Assembly (NCBI GenBank): GCA_025403435.1
Contig: CM046340.1
Location: 9,834,420 to 9,898,419 of the forward strand
DNA length: 64,000 nt
Direction of reading: 5' to 3'
Origin: Artocarpus heterophyllus
Lineage: Eukaryota > Streptophyta > Magnoliopsida > Rosales > Moraceae
How positions within the stretch are numbered: the stretch's first letter is position 1; each line of letters begins with the position of its first letter. The notes beneath the pieces were generated by a model that was given only the letters and a program-made list of their open reading frames with translations, ran no database searches and was not told where the DNA came from. This document shows, in pieces, positions 22,171 through 35,938 of this stretch. The position numbers were made by a program, and so were the translations under genes.

Positions 22171-25100
22171 TCCCTAAGTAGAAGTAATAAGTGGCTCTTG
22201 AAAAAACAGGTAGGCCCAGAAGTTTTTTTCTATTTTTTTTTTAACGGAGAGATAAATAAATGAATAACAAATTAGAAAACAGAGAGGCTGAGAGAAAAAG
22301 TGTACGATTGCCGTATGAGATGCGTCATATTCTTTTGGCATTTGGCATGATAAATGGTCAATTTTTCATTTAATTAATTAATTTTTTCCAATTATTAACC
22401 GGTATTATGCGTTACGTAACGTGTGTAATGCATGTTTGGCTCTGGGCCTCTGGCGGGCACAGTGCAGGAGAGTCTGGAGCTTAAAAAAAAAAAAAAAAAA
22501 GTCTCTTGACATCTTGCCCAAGAGGTTCCTTTCAAGTAAAGCCTTGTTTAAAAGTCTGATAAATGAAAAATAAAGCCGAAAACAGGAAGCAATCTATATA
22601 TACATATATATATATATATGTATTGATTTTTGATTTTGTGTTGTTTCATATTTATGCTACAGTTGTTGATTCACTTGCATACACGGCTCATCGCCATCCC
22701 ACCATTTTTCGCGCGCTTTGTTGTCACTGTTCCCCATGCAGGGCCTCCCTGTGGCATTTGCAGTTTGGTGTTATTTTGTTCAAGTAAAATAATGGGTTTA
22801 TCGTTGATGGCTCTAGAGGGAGGGAGAGAGAGAGAGAGCAAAAGAGGGCATCTAATTCTATAGCCTAATAAGCCTGAGCTCAAGTTACCGACAGTAGGAA
22901 AAGAGCCCTAGAGAGAGAAAGGGGGAACAAAGAATCGTCTAAGTAGGGGTCGTTTTTTGGTCTTGGGGAGTGGGACTTGTATATTCCCCACTCTCCGCTT
23001 CAAAGCGTGTCATCTCAGTTTATATATATTCTACAAATTTTGACCTCAAAATCTTTTAGGGTGCATTGATAAATAGATTTCAATTATGTTAATTTAAATT
23101 AGATTAATTTAAATTGTTATTTACATTGATATTTGCATGTACATTTAAAGTTTAAATTTAAATAAGCAATAAAATTAAAATTTATATTTAGATAAATAGT
23201 AATTTTTTTAAATTTATTAACAAATTTAACAAAATCTTAAAGTTTATAATCCTAAAAAAATCCAAGATCTTGATTTATTTCTATCTTCATTATAAACACA
23301 ATAAAAGAAGAATTGGCTCAATTGGATATCAAATGAAGAAGTTATGATTTTTTCCTCAAGTATAGAATAGAGAATTTCAACTTTTACTATTGCAAACGTA
23401 TCGAGTCCAAAAAATTTAAGAGGGATTAGAATTCTAAAAACTTGATTTCAAAAGATTCATTTGATTTAAATTTTAGAAAAGCAAACGTATATCTAAAAGA
23501 TTCTAAAAATTTGAATCTAAAAGATTAGCCGCTTATGCAAAACAAATAGCTCCTTATATTCTAGATAAAAAAATACAATGGAATATGAAGAGAGAAAAAA
23601 AGAACAATTCATTTGGTGATATATGATTCTAAGCAATCAAATCATATCTGAGTAAGTCTTCCAAAACAAAATCACATCAAAATAGGGAGTTTTTAGGATA
23701 GAATTTTTTTTTCCCATTTACGAGTGGGAGCGTTTACTTTTAGTTGTTAGATTATTCAATAGTTTGATTAATAAAGAGGAACAATTTTCTGTCATGCATT
23801 ACAAAATTTTGATATAAAATTCTCAAATCATACCATTAAAAATATAATCAAATGTTTAAAACAATGGTTCTTATTTAGTAGTAAAAAAAGGAAAATTGAA
23901 GTATATATCAATTCGGCGCAAAAGTTGATAAAAACTAAACTTGCATTTTAGTAACAGATTTTTTTTACAAGCCCTTAGGACCACATAATATTTCATATAT
24001 TTTGTTTGGTCTTTCTTCTTCTTCTTTGTTTTTTTTTTTTTTTAGGCCTAACTGTAAATATAATAAAAACTTTTGTGGCTGCTCAGCAAGTACCAAAGCT
24101 TAACTCGTAATCAATTCAAAAAAAAAAAGAAAAAAAAAGAAAAAGAAATTGTATCTGTAATGGTCGTTTGCACTAAAGCCCTTTGCACTAAAGCTTGACT
24201 CTAGTAAGTTTATCTTTTTCTTTGTGGTTGTAAAACAATTTGGGAAGTGGGAACTACATGTATGCCATTAATTCGATGTCAGCCCATTGTGGTATTAATT
24301 TCAAGTAGTTTATTTGTTTTAGGAAGAAATCTTCTCACTTTCCTCAACACAATTAAATCCCCTTTGATTTACTTTTTTTTTTAATCATAATGTTATTTTA
24401 TTTGATTAGATGTACGGCTATTAGATAGCAGCATGTTTGGTTTTATAACCAGAATTTAATCATGTTATTATTTAGTGTGATATGTGACTCATATAATACA
24501 TAAGCCAAGTCATGCTACATAACGTTGGTAGAACAATACTAGTTTATTATCAACAATGACAATGGTTTTTCCATGTGGCAATGCCATAGACAACAGCATT
24601 CATGTGCCTTGCTTAATAATATTTTCTCCTGTTGCTTCACTTGCTTCTCCCTCTATTAATCGTTCATGGTCCACCCCATGAACCACTTACTTGTTCCTTC
24701 TTATTTTAACTCAATATCAAGGGCACATCCTCGAACCCCCGAGTTACACCCATTTTAAGGGAAGGTGTCTCCCCCAAATCTGTCGGTTACACTACACTCT
24801 AAGCTAGTTGTTGATTCTAATCGTTCGTGTTTGACCACGTGAATCACTCATTTGCTCCTCAAAATATCGTATTGTAATCAAAGAGACTTCAAGTCGGCCC
24901 CAACGCTCTTGTTGGTTTTATCACGTATCGACAATATATGATGAGGGCACCCGCTTGAAGACAAGATGACTCTGGTTGATCCTTGAAATCAAAAAGGGCA
25001 TAAGCCAAAAATCAAATTAATGCCAATGTTTTTTTTTTTTTTTTTTATTTTTCATGTATACTAATACAATTACACCACAAGATTGTTTAGCCCTTCATCC

Positions 25101-26474
25101 TCGATCAACAATGTTTTCATGGCATCTTGGATTTCCTCTCTTAAAACACCTTAATTCTTTTTCATATGTTAAAGCTACCAAGAATGCTTATTCACTAGTT
25201 AAATTCTTACTAGCTATTGACTTGAGATATATATAATTTATTGATTTTTGTACGTTCACCCTTTTAACAATTATTATTATTATAGTCAAAAGATCACATG
25301 TAGACTTCTTTATTTGCGTTTTTTTTATTAAGCGAGTGTCTATGAAAAAAATTTTATCAGATAACAAAACAAGAATAACACACACATTTTATTAGAGTGT
25401 GTTTGAAGAAAATTTTAGTTGCTTAAGAAATTTCCTAATTAAAGTTCAAGACAATGGTAATAATATCTGCATTGTGAAATTTTTATTAAATATAATTTTT
25501 AATTTAATTAATTTCAATATATCATTTGAAAATGCATGCTTACCAATGAATTTTTTTCTATTATTTTCACTCACAGAAGGAGAATGAGAATATATAGAAG
25601 AAAAATTAGGATGAAATTGCTAAATTTTTGTTTGATTTAAGATTAGATATGATACTTAAGGATTGATATGAATGTTCTTTTCACTTTGAATAAACTAATT
25701 AGGCCCCAAACTCTCTTATATTTTATCTTTAAAGTATCTACTTAAAAACGAGAAAAAAGAGAGTAGAGAATGTATTGTAATTCAAGTTAGTTTTTTAAGT
25801 GTTTTGAATAAATTGATGAATTTATCTATTTACCATGCATAACAAGTATTATTTTGTAAAAAAAAAAACACATTTTAAAGTTCAAGAGGTAGATATATAG
25901 TAGTATTATAGTTTAAGAGGCTTAATAAGTATGTTTTAAGGTTTAAAGAACATTTTTACACAAATAACACCATGTTTTTTTGTTTTGAGAATTTTTAAAA
26001 ATCTTTTTATATGTTTTTTAAGCAAAAAAAATTTAAAAACACACTTAACATAATTTTTTTAAAAAATTTATTTTTTAAAACAAAACTATTTTTTTTTAAT
26101 TTAAAACACTACCAAACGGTTTTTATGAAATTTGTGCTTCTTTAGATAAAAGAAGGCCAGCACAACAGTATCCAGGTGGGCAAAAAAGAGAATAGGGAGT
26201 GAGAGGAACGCAGGAGTGGAAGAGAGTGGCGTGGGTGGGGGTGATATGGAATTGTGTGTGTGTGTGTGTGGGGGCCATTGGGAAAATAAAATCCCAAGTC
26301 AGAGAGCAATAATAAAAAGCCTGCCTCTTTTTCTAATCTAATTAATATAAAACATAATTTAGGAGCCGTACTGATACGCTATCCTGTTCTGTTCTTAAAG
26401 ATACATCAAGATTTTCTTCACTTCATTGCTCTTCTTCTTCTTCTTCTTCTTCTTCCGTCGAACTCTACTTGATC

Positions 26475-26531
26475 ATGCCAATATGTATGTCTTTTTTTTC
26501 CCTCTATCTATTCCAACGTTTTAGACACTAA
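26475..26531 (+). other. Short upstream ORF in the TGA gene leader
   Basis: An 18-codon frame with stop (MPICMSFFSLYLFQRFRH) ends 42 bp before the main ATG. It is counted only if transcription starts upstream of it and no leader intron removes it. An upstream ORF this close could lower translation of the TGA protein. Confidence 0.3.
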
Positions 26532-26573
26532 AAAAAGACTTTTTTTAAAGAAACAAAGAAAACACAAAAGAAA

Positions 26574-29500
26574 ATGCAGAGCTTCAGAGCAGCTCCTCCT
26601 CCATCCAACCCTGAATTATACTCTCACTCATCCTTCTATTTCAGGTCCTACCCTTCTCCTCTCTCTCTCTCCCTCTCTTCTTTTTATTTTTGTTTTTTTT
26701 TTTCTACTGATATGTGTAGTATACCAAAAAATTGTCAACTTTTAAATGTAGAAGTACATGTTTGTTAGAAAACTTGAAAAAACTTATGTAGTACCGCCTT
26801 TTCTATTTTTGTTGGTGTGATCAAAATGGAAAAAAAAAAAAAACCAGAGGAGATGACTGTAACAGAAACCAAACGCGGTTCTCGGATCTTGGGGAGCTTG
26901 AAACATCCGCTGCCGCTTTTCCTCACGATGATGCTGTTGATTTAAGCCCAAGTATTCTCTTCTTCTCTTATTTAACTATTGTATTTATCATATTTACATT
27001 ACAAATATACATATATATATATATGGGCATTGTCGTCTCATACAAATAAGTAATAATATATAAACATCTCTAAAGTCTTAACTACTATTTCTTTTAAAAT
27101 TATGTTTATTTATTTTTTTGATAGGCTCTATATTCAGCTTAAAATCAAACACCATCGCTGTTTTACCTAATAACTTGCAACACGGGAACTTCAACACGGT
27201 ACTAATACTCACCCACTTCCTTTTTTCTATTCTTTCCTCTGTTTTCCAATGGCTGTTTTGATCAAGTTTCTTCGTTCCCATTAATGGGTTCTCTTTGTTT
27301 TTTTTTTTTTTATTTCTATTTTTTTGGTGTTAAACGACATGGGTCTTTTGTAACAGAGCGTGTCGTCGTGCTTGGAGAACATGGCTTCAACGACAGGAAC
27401 GACAGGGTGTGTAGACACTGGACAACAACGACAACAACAACAACAACAGTTGGTGTATCAACAACAGCAGCAGCAGAAAACGACGACGAATGTGGTCGTC
27501 GGTACGCCGTTGGGAAACGGTCACTTTGAGAATTGGGGTGATTCAGCCATGGCAGACAACAGCCAGCACACTGACACTTCCACTGATGTTGACACTGATG
27601 ATAAAACCCATGTATAATACCCCCAATCTCTCTTTCTCTTCCCCTGTTTCTTAAAGAATCTTTTAAAACTAGTTTTTTCTGTTTTAGAACATGGACCATG
27701 TTAGATGGATACATGGAAGTATTGTTAGTTTATTTGGTTCACCACTTCAAACCGAAAATTCCTGTTCAAACCATTTTGTTATATTATTTTCTGTTTTAAA
27801 TTTGAATTGCTATTGCGAACTGGTAATCCAAACGTCCTCTATGCGAATTGTAGGACGTTTGAACTCAGAACCTCCTACCCATGTTAAATAATCTTAATTA
27901 AATTCGAGTACAATGAATAACATTGCTCTAAATTATATCAAGGGGAAAAAAAGTTTTTTTTTTCTAAATTGATTACATTTTTGGGTGTTGTAATGTTAGC
28001 TTTTGGAAAGGCCATTATTTGGATTGGTTTCAGTGTTTTGATATGTTACTTGTGATGGATCAATGGGTGGGGTCCTTCTGCTGATGGGACCCAACTGTGT
28101 GAGAGGGTGGTACTTGCTGAGCCCTCACTCGGTAATACGTACAACAAGATCGCCTGATGGACCCATCTCTTAATTACGTATCTAGTTTCAGCAGAGAGCT
28201 TTCAAAGTTAAAAAGCTTTAAATTTGTTGGATTTGTCTCTTCTGTTTGCCTTATAGTGGTGTCTGATTAGCCTTGTATGTACTTATAACCGTGAAGTAAT
28301 GTGATATATAACCCGTTTACGTGTGTGTGTATATATATATTAGTATTTATTATTTCCCCTTGCAGTAGTTCAGTTCAGTGCCAGTGAACTTTCAAATTGC
28401 AGCTTTAATTTTTTATGTTTTATGTTCTATTTTTTTTATTTTCTTAGAATCACGGAATGCGGCAGGGAACACTTGCAGTGGTGGATTCCTTGCAGCAGGC
28501 CAAGGGAAAAAACGGTGACCAAAAGGTCTTTTTTTTTTTTTGGAATGAGATTCTTAACTTCTCAGTCTCTTGTGATTATATGTGATTTTTCTTTTTTCTT
28601 TTGTTTTTTTAATGTGGTATTTGGAATTTAGTCTGGTTACCGAATTTGCAGACGCTTCGTAGGCTGGTGCAGAATCGAGAAGCAGCGAGGAAGAGTCGTC
28701 TGAGGAAGAAAGTAATGATTCTCTCCTTGATTTGTATGGCTTTACTTGTCAGACGAATAATGAATTTCTTTGATATCTTCCAATGTGCATTGTGAACATT
28801 CTCTTCATGAATGGTTATTCAGCTTTTATAAGCAAACTAAAAAAGGACGAAACATAGGCATTACCAAGCATAGCCTTGGAATATTTCATACCTGAATAGA
28901 TGAAAGAGAAATGCACTAATTCTAGTCATTTAGAACTAGCAATTCCCTAAATTTGAGATTAGAAAGAAAAAAGTTAGTAAGCCTCGTCTGTTGAAAAATA
29001 AAACAATGGGAATATCTTAAGTTAATGAATGGAACACGTTTGGATCATTTATAGGTTTTGGTTTTGGATAGGCTTATGTTCAGCAGCTGGAGAATAGTCG
29101 TCTTAGGCTTTCGCAACTCGAGCAAGAGCTTCAACGAGCACGCCAGCAGGTACAAGATTTTAAGATTTTTCCTAATTATAATTGCCTTTCTTATTACATC
29201 TCTTTGTCATGGTTAAAACTATTTCCATCTTCGGTTTTTATGTCACAATACAGGGTATGTTTATTGCATCTGGATATTCAGGTGATCACAATCAATTAGT
29301 AGCTGGAAATGGTGAGTATTTGAATAGTTGTGTATATTGATTAACAATCTCTAGTTTCTGGTGTTCTTGTATTGGAAAACTAAATTTGGTTCTCTTATTA
29401 ACATGTTACTAAATCCATTTTGCAATCTTTTATATAATACGACTTTAAAAAATTAGTACTCTGCACAGTACTTGACTGTCATACAATACAGAGAATATTT

Positions 29501-30585
29501 TGCCCCCTTGTCACATGGTTTCTCTAAACCATCTCGCATTCCAGGAGCACTTGCGTTTGACTTGGACTATGCACGCTGGCTCGATGAAAATCATAGGTTG
29601 ATGAATGATCTTAGATCGGCTGTGAATTCCCACATGGGCGACAATGAATTGCGTGTTCTTGTTGATGGAGTGATGGCACACTACGACGAAATATTCAGGC
29701 TGAAGACTATTGGAGCCAAGGCTGATGTGTTCCACATGCTTTCTGGCATGTGGAAGACCCCTGCAGAGAGGTGTTTCATGTGGTTGGGCGGGTTTCGCTC
29801 ATCCGAAGTTCTAAAGGTAATCCTTAAGTAATTTTTTTTTTCTTTTTATTAATTATTGTTCTTTTTTTTTTTATCTTTATTTTTTTTGTTGTGTTGGGAA
29901 TTCAGATACTCGGGAACCACCTAGAGCCTTTAACAGATCAACAGTTGATGGGCATATGTAACCTGCAGCAATCTTCTCAACAAGCCGAAGACGCCTTGTC
30001 ACAAGGCATGGAAGCTCTGCAGCAATCCCTTGTGGAAACGCTTTCCTCAACCACCCTTGGGCCTGCCGGATCGGGAAATGTTGCGGACTACATGGGCCAA
30101 ATGGCAATCGCAATGGGAAAACTTGCCACCCTAGAGAACTTCCTTTACCAGGTATGACTCAACGTTGATTAGACATCGGACATGGCATATATAAAAATAT
30201 GTACAATTCTATGACAAGGTAGGGAAGTTTATGATAGAAGTAATTGTTGAAACACAATCTTGAATCGTCAAGTTAGAATCATATCAGATAAAAAACAGTA
30301 ACATAAATCAACGGAACTTGATGATAAAAGTTATGTACTAATGGTAGCGGAGTTTTTTATGCCCTACCACAACTCAATAGTATCAAGGTAAACTTGCTAA
30401 CAAAATTATGCAACCTTTGTTCTTCTTTTACCTGTTAGGCTGACCTTTTGAGGCAGCAAACTCTGCAACAAATGCTTCGAATCCTTACAACTCGCCAGGC
30501 TGCTCGTGCTTTTCTCGTCATTACTGATTACTTCTCACGCCTCCAAGCACTCAGCTCATTATGGTTGGCACGCCCCCGGGAATGA
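26574..30585 (+). CDS. TGA-type bZIP transcription factor, clade II-like (TGA2.1/HBP-1b type)
   Basis: Eleven exons join in frame to 480 aa: 26574-26644, 26848-26951, 27125-27198, 27357-27611, 28448-28525, 28652-28711, 29072-29149, 29254-29311, 29545-29816, 29906-30151 and 30439-30585. All introns are GT-AG. Residues 195-214 hold the basic region (NREAARKSRLRKK), 215-240 the leucine zipper, and about 260-480 the DOG1/TGA domain ending SLWLARPRE. The long N-terminus carries two glutamine runs (about 106-123). TGA factors bind TGACG (as-1) elements and work with NPR1 in salicylate defence. The C-terminal half resembles the TGA2/5/6 clade and the long N-terminus resembles tobacco TGA2.1. The basic region starts LRRLVQN where LRRLAQN is usual. 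Confidence 0.93.
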
Positions 30586-33500
30586 AAAATTCGTGCTCCG
30601 CGGTTGGCTCTGCCATGTGACAAAATATGTCCAGTATGCTGTAAGACCAACAACAAAGATGTGTTTTTTTTTTTAAAAAGATGGTAAACCTCCTTTAGAC
30701 GCTGCACTAAATCTTAATTAGCATGGAATATATCATAGATTAGATCCTGTACATGGCTTCCTAGGAAGGCGACCCTTTGGAACTTTATTTGGAAATTATC
30801 AATGGTTCTACGGTTTCCTTTTTTTTTTTTGGTTTAATTGGGTAAGAAGCAATTGATGTGTAACCCATTTTCACCTTGTGGTGTTAGCCGACACTAGCTT
30901 TATCAGATAGTGTTATTATGGTGCTGAAAAAAAGGCTGGAAAATGTTGTTTATAGTAACGGATTTGTTCTTATTTCAATCATATGGTTATTTTCCCTTTT
31001 TCTTAGAAGGGTTCTTAAAAATGTTAGTCACCCTTAACTTGGACAAGAAGTCCACCCATCATTAAATTAATCAATAAATAGGTAAAGCTAGTGGCTGGTT
31101 ATTCTACCCTAATTACATTCCCCTATTGCTCTCCTCAGCATCTTCTTTTCTTATAACGTTTTTGGATCTGTACCAAAGCTACTTGTGTCTAGCCTAAATC
31201 ATAGAGATGCCTTTTATGGAGAACGCTTTGCATTAATATTCTCGGTACAAATTCAACAATATAGTACTTAAAAAAAAAATCCTAAGACGTTGGATTATAG
31301 ATCAATATTTTCATCGACTGTTGATCGTGAGATTAATGTATACTTACAACCTAATAATTGAAATTTATATGCCTTGTTCATGTTACTTGATCCTTGGCCA
31401 TGTTTCCTTCACTTTCCCTTTCTAGGCATTATCTTGCATCCTTGACAGGGCTCTGTTTTTCAGCTGCCTTGTTTATTTATCTTCTGTTTTGGCATATGAG
31501 GGATGATGAAAATCAGTTCTAGAGGCAATAATTTTATCCACATTTTGCCACTAGATAAGAGGCTTTTAATTCTAATCATACATAACAGAAGATGCAAGTT
31601 TTCAATTAGACAACCAAAATATAAGAATTATAATAAGATATTCATACCCAGTATCTCAAAAAGCCTGTTACATATCCACAATTTGTCTAAAAACTATCAA
31701 CCAAAAAAAAAAAAAAATCAATTACCAACCAAATTAGATCAAAAGACATCAATGTAACCGCTCTTAAGAGTTCCCATCAAAACCATCTCATCCAACTTAA
31801 AATTCAAGGAAATTGAAAGGCTTTATAAAATCACTATTAGAGAGAAGGGTGGAAAAACTGCAAGTGTGATCATGAAGTTTCCAGTAATTATTTCATTTAT
31901 ATAAATGAAAATTATTTGTTGAAAACTACATCTGAAAGACAAAAGAATAAAGTAAGGATGGTCCTTTTGACACTTTTTTTAATTAAAAAAAATGTCTCTA
32001 CACCATGCTTGAAAGAACTTAATTTTAAAAGTATTAATTTACTTTCACGCTTTTTTTTTTCTCAAATAAAAAGTAATCAGTAGTGTTTTCACACCCTCAA
32101 CCCACTGCCTTAAAAGGAATCGACTGAAACTATAAGTAGAATGACAAAGGAACCTGGTCCATACTTTCGCCCACTAGTAGTCAGGGGACATTCGAACCTT
32201 GAATAATAAGAACAAAAACTAGATTATTCTCTTATCATTATGCCACCACCACTGATGGTACTTCTACCCACCTATTAATTCTACGATCGATTAACCTATT
32301 TTGATTAGATAATTTTCATTTAAAAATTTTGCTCTCTATTCCACTAAGTGGAATATTTTCTCTCATCCACTATTGTCTGTTGTCTACCTTTAATATCCCT
32401 TTTCCCTTTTTTTTTCTTTAAACTGATGAATACCATAATCTTAATAAATAGATAATTTGTCTTGATAAAAAACACAAGGGATTTCAAGGTTTAAAAAACT
32501 TTGAAATTAGAAAATTCTGTTTGCAATAAACTAAAATTGCTTAGTGATCTTTTCGAAGAAATATACGATTGTTCAAAAAGTAAACCACTGAGTTCTGGAA
32601 TGTCGAAGTTAAAAATATGGACTGTTATTCGGCTAGGAAAGATTTATTATGCCTTAAAATTTCTTTCGTAGACCTATCCTGCAGATAAAAAAGTTTTATG
32701 AATAAATATTCATACAAAAAGCTACGTACATGAAAATTCAAAGAGAGTACCTAAAAAAAGAGTTTTTATTTAATTTCACAAAAATAAAAATATTTACTTT
32801 GCACTGCACCCTAATAACCCATTTGGAATATAATTCGAACTAATCATTCGATTCTAAAATATTATAGCAATTTATATTCTGTAAGAAAAAATACCTCAGC
32901 AAAACCGGTTCAAATTATATTCCAAATAAGCTTCCAGTAAATTAAAAACACATTTTGACGGTGTTATTTTTACAAATAACTCTAATAAAAAGTCTTTGGA
33001 CTAAAATTACTTTCTAAAAGATTTAATCACCATAGTTTTTACATTGCCTTGCTGTGATTCATTTGGTGCACAAAAAACGTTACTTTTGCTAATTTTACTT
33101 TTTTTTTTTCAATTTTTTAACCACGGGTCTACTTTTGTTTGGTGGTCTTGAGCTTATTAGAACTTTCAACTTTGGTATTTCTTTCGATTAAATGTCAATT
33201 AGACACGTATAGATCACATGATTGCTTGACAAAGAGAAATACAATAAATTTAAACGAAATAGACTAATTTTTTTTAAAAATTACAAATACTTTCTCTTTT
33301 TAACTATAAGAATTAAAAAAATTCTTTTTATCCAAATGGGATTATAGTTTGATTACTCATAAAATTATAAATCCTATTCTAAATATGATATATTATTTTA
33401 TTAATAATAAAGTTATAACAGCATAATATTAAATAGGATTGTTCCTAATAATTGCCTCTTTTTAACTCACAACCCTGTCTCGTCATTATTCTCTTATATT

Positions 33501-33708
33501 AATCTTTACAAATGAATCAAGTGAAGTATCAAAATTGCAAATTTAGATAAGTTTGGGACCCATTTGTGTCATTTTAAACTTACTTTAAAATTTAATGTGT
33601 GTGTGTATTTTAATTCGTTAAAAAAACCATAAACCCTAGTTCTCCCTTCAAACAAGCAAAACCTCTCTTTATTTCTCGCGTCTCTCTCTTTACCGAGGCT
33701 TGTCGAAA
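30586..33708. other. Intergenic A/T-rich region
   Basis: The first few hundred bases are the likely 3' UTR of the TGA gene. The rest is A/T-rich with no recognisable coding sequence. No promoter motif stands out before the next gene, whose CT-rich leader lies at about 33640-33700. Confidence 0.6.
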
Positions 33709-35938
33709 ATGGAGGAACAAGAAGAACAAGCCTTCTCTGCAAATTCAAACCCTGAAAAACGCAAAGGGCCAACTCTCTGTGAAGTGTGCAAAGTGAAGGA
33801 ATCCAAATACAAATGCCCTGCTTGCTCTGTTCGCTCTTGTAGCCTCCCCTGCGTCAAAGCTCACAAACAACGAACCGGTTGTACGGGAAAGAGGAACCGT
33901 ACCGAGTTTGTCCCTCTTTGCCAGTTTGACGACAAGCAGCTCCTTTCTGGTAACAATTTCTGTTAATTTGCTTCCAATTTTCAGATATTTTTTCGAAAAT
34001 GTTTTCTTTGATAGCTTTATTTTTTTCAAATTTCACGTTTTGATGCCTTTTTTTTTTTTTTTTTGAGGTTTTGACAATAAGTATTCATTGATTAACAAAG
34101 TGCTTTAGGAAATGATTCTCTGATTTTTTATTTTATCTTATTTTTTTAAGAAGAAAGAAAATTTTATGTCCTAATGAAAATCCTTTTTAATTAACATTAA
34201 TTTGTTACTGAATTATGGGTTTTGGGTGCTCAGGATTGAGTGTTTGTTTCTGTTTTTATACTATTAGCCTCATTGATTCTAATTTGGATAAGTTCATTTT
34301 GTTAGATTACAATTTGCTCGAGGAAGTAAAAAGGGTTGCTGAATCCGCTCAAAGAATGAGAAACAAGCTGTGCAGATATAACTGTTTTAGGCTGCCGTTT
34401 CACCTCAGAAGCATTCGTAGTGCCGCTGCAAGTCGGAGAACGAAACTCCTATTTCTTCCAGGTGGCATGTCAAAAAGAGAGATGAATCAAACTCGATACA
34501 ACCAGAGGTTAATTTCTCAAAGGGTTCCCACCATCGTTAAATTATCTCATTTTTGCGTGTTGTGTTTAGCAATGTTTTATTTTGGCCAATGAGGTGAAAG
34601 ATTGTAGTTCTTTTGTTTGTCTTGTTATAGATTTCCTTGAGGTTGGGATTTATCTTCCTGGGTTAGTGAAGTCTTTGTTAAAGTTGCAAATATAGATGCT
34701 TTGGGATTGGTTTCTTCATTGATTTTTGTACTTTCTGTTTGTCTGATAGGAAGAAGTGTATTTGCTGGACAATTGAGTGGCGATTCCATTCAACCGATGT
34801 TGTGCTCGTTGACCATGGGTGAGCAGCTTACCACATTTTATGCAATCTGATAGTGTTTCACTTTCTTAATAACTATATTCTAGGCTTTGGTAGTACTTAC
34901 GAGCTGAACATTTGATGCCAATGCAGAGTAAACGAAAACATGACCATCCGCTCTGTTATTGGGAACCATGTAAAACCTGGCCCTTGGAATCATCAATTAA
35001 AGCAATTTTGTGAGGAAGAGCTTGATTCACTTAAGTTCTTTATCCGTAAATACCATAAGGTTTGTTTTTGCACTTCTCTTTTCTGGATGATATTCTGGAA
35101 TAGATTAGTGTGAACATTAAAAAAAAAAATAAAAGGCTAGACTAGTCCCTATTCATTTTGGTCAGTCCTGATAAAAGTCAGATTTCTAGTTGTTTGTTTT
35201 CAAAGAAAAAGGAGCAAAATTCTACTTTTTTCAGTGGTACTTCTGTAATTTATTTTGATTGTACAACAAATATCTCCTTTGAAATAATCTTCTCTTTTTT
35301 GGGTGTTATTTCAGGGTGCAAAGTCACCTTTTTATGAGTTGGATTCTAAGGTTCCATTGAGGGAGCAATTGGCAAATATGTTTATCTTGGAGTATCCCAT
35401 CATTTACATTTTTCTCCCTTCACACAGTATTGATTTTGAGGTCATTAAACAAGCTCGTCCTGCCATACACAAACCAGAGTTTAGAAGTTTAGGAAGCAAT
35501 AATCATTTGAGCCCAGGAGGTATTCCTTTTAAGGAGGAGGAAATAGAAGAAGATGACGGCTCGTTGGCTCCTAGAGTGTTTGATCTCATGAAGCATGAGA
35601 AATCAGCTTCCCCGTGTAAGCTTGCTCGTCGAAGTAGCTCCGAGAAAGTATCAAATAGCTCATCAGAGAGAGCTTTGTCGGCTGGAGGTGCAGGAGGAAG
35701 TGGTTCACATTCTGGCCCCAAGACCGACGAGCAAATTATTTTTGAAGACATGGATTTTGATTTTGATCAAGGGTTAATAGATGCATACTCGGATCTCATT
35801 GCAGATATTAATCCTGACGACTTCCTTGATTTTGAAGGTTTACTTACCAAGGAAGTAGGAACAGAAGAAAGGCAAGATTCATTTGTTGAGGAAGGGTTCC
35901 TAGCAGAGGACTTGGAAGAGGGAGAGATTGTAGAATGA
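33709..35938 (+). CDS. HIT zinc-finger protein, box C/D snoRNP assembly factor (BCD1/ZNHIT6-like)
   Basis: Five exons join to 422 aa: 33709-33949, 34306-34507, 34750-34818, 34927-35059 and 35315-35938. All introns are GT-AG. The zf-HIT finger is at the N-terminus (C24, C27, C36, C39, C44, C48, H52, C58). After it comes the conserved BCD1 body (about 80-270), including RKKCICWTIEWRFHSTDV, then a long Ser/Glu/Asp-rich tail with DFDFDQGLIDAYSDLI and a final LEEGEIVE. In yeast and human, BCD1 helps assemble box C/D snoRNPs in the nucleus, which guide rRNA 2'-O-methylation. I chose the ATG at 33709 because it is the first in frame and lies 23 codons before the finger. I see no lesion. Confidence 0.9.

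Larger units (their letters stand above)
19789..26473. other. Long intergenic region, no gene recognised
   Basis: No open frame here carries a recognisable domain. Contents worth noting are the paired G-boxes at 21174-21202, the inverted-repeat element at 21617-22170, a (TA)n tract near 22600-22620 and a (GA)n tract near 22818-22840. Poly(A/T) runs are frequent. The last 300 bases include a CTT-repeat tract (about 26430-26456), likely in the promoter or leader of the TGA gene. Confidence 0.6.

Noticed and set aside
29472..29831. Separate 119-codon gene
   Set aside because: It is exon 9 of the TGA gene read through its flanking introns.
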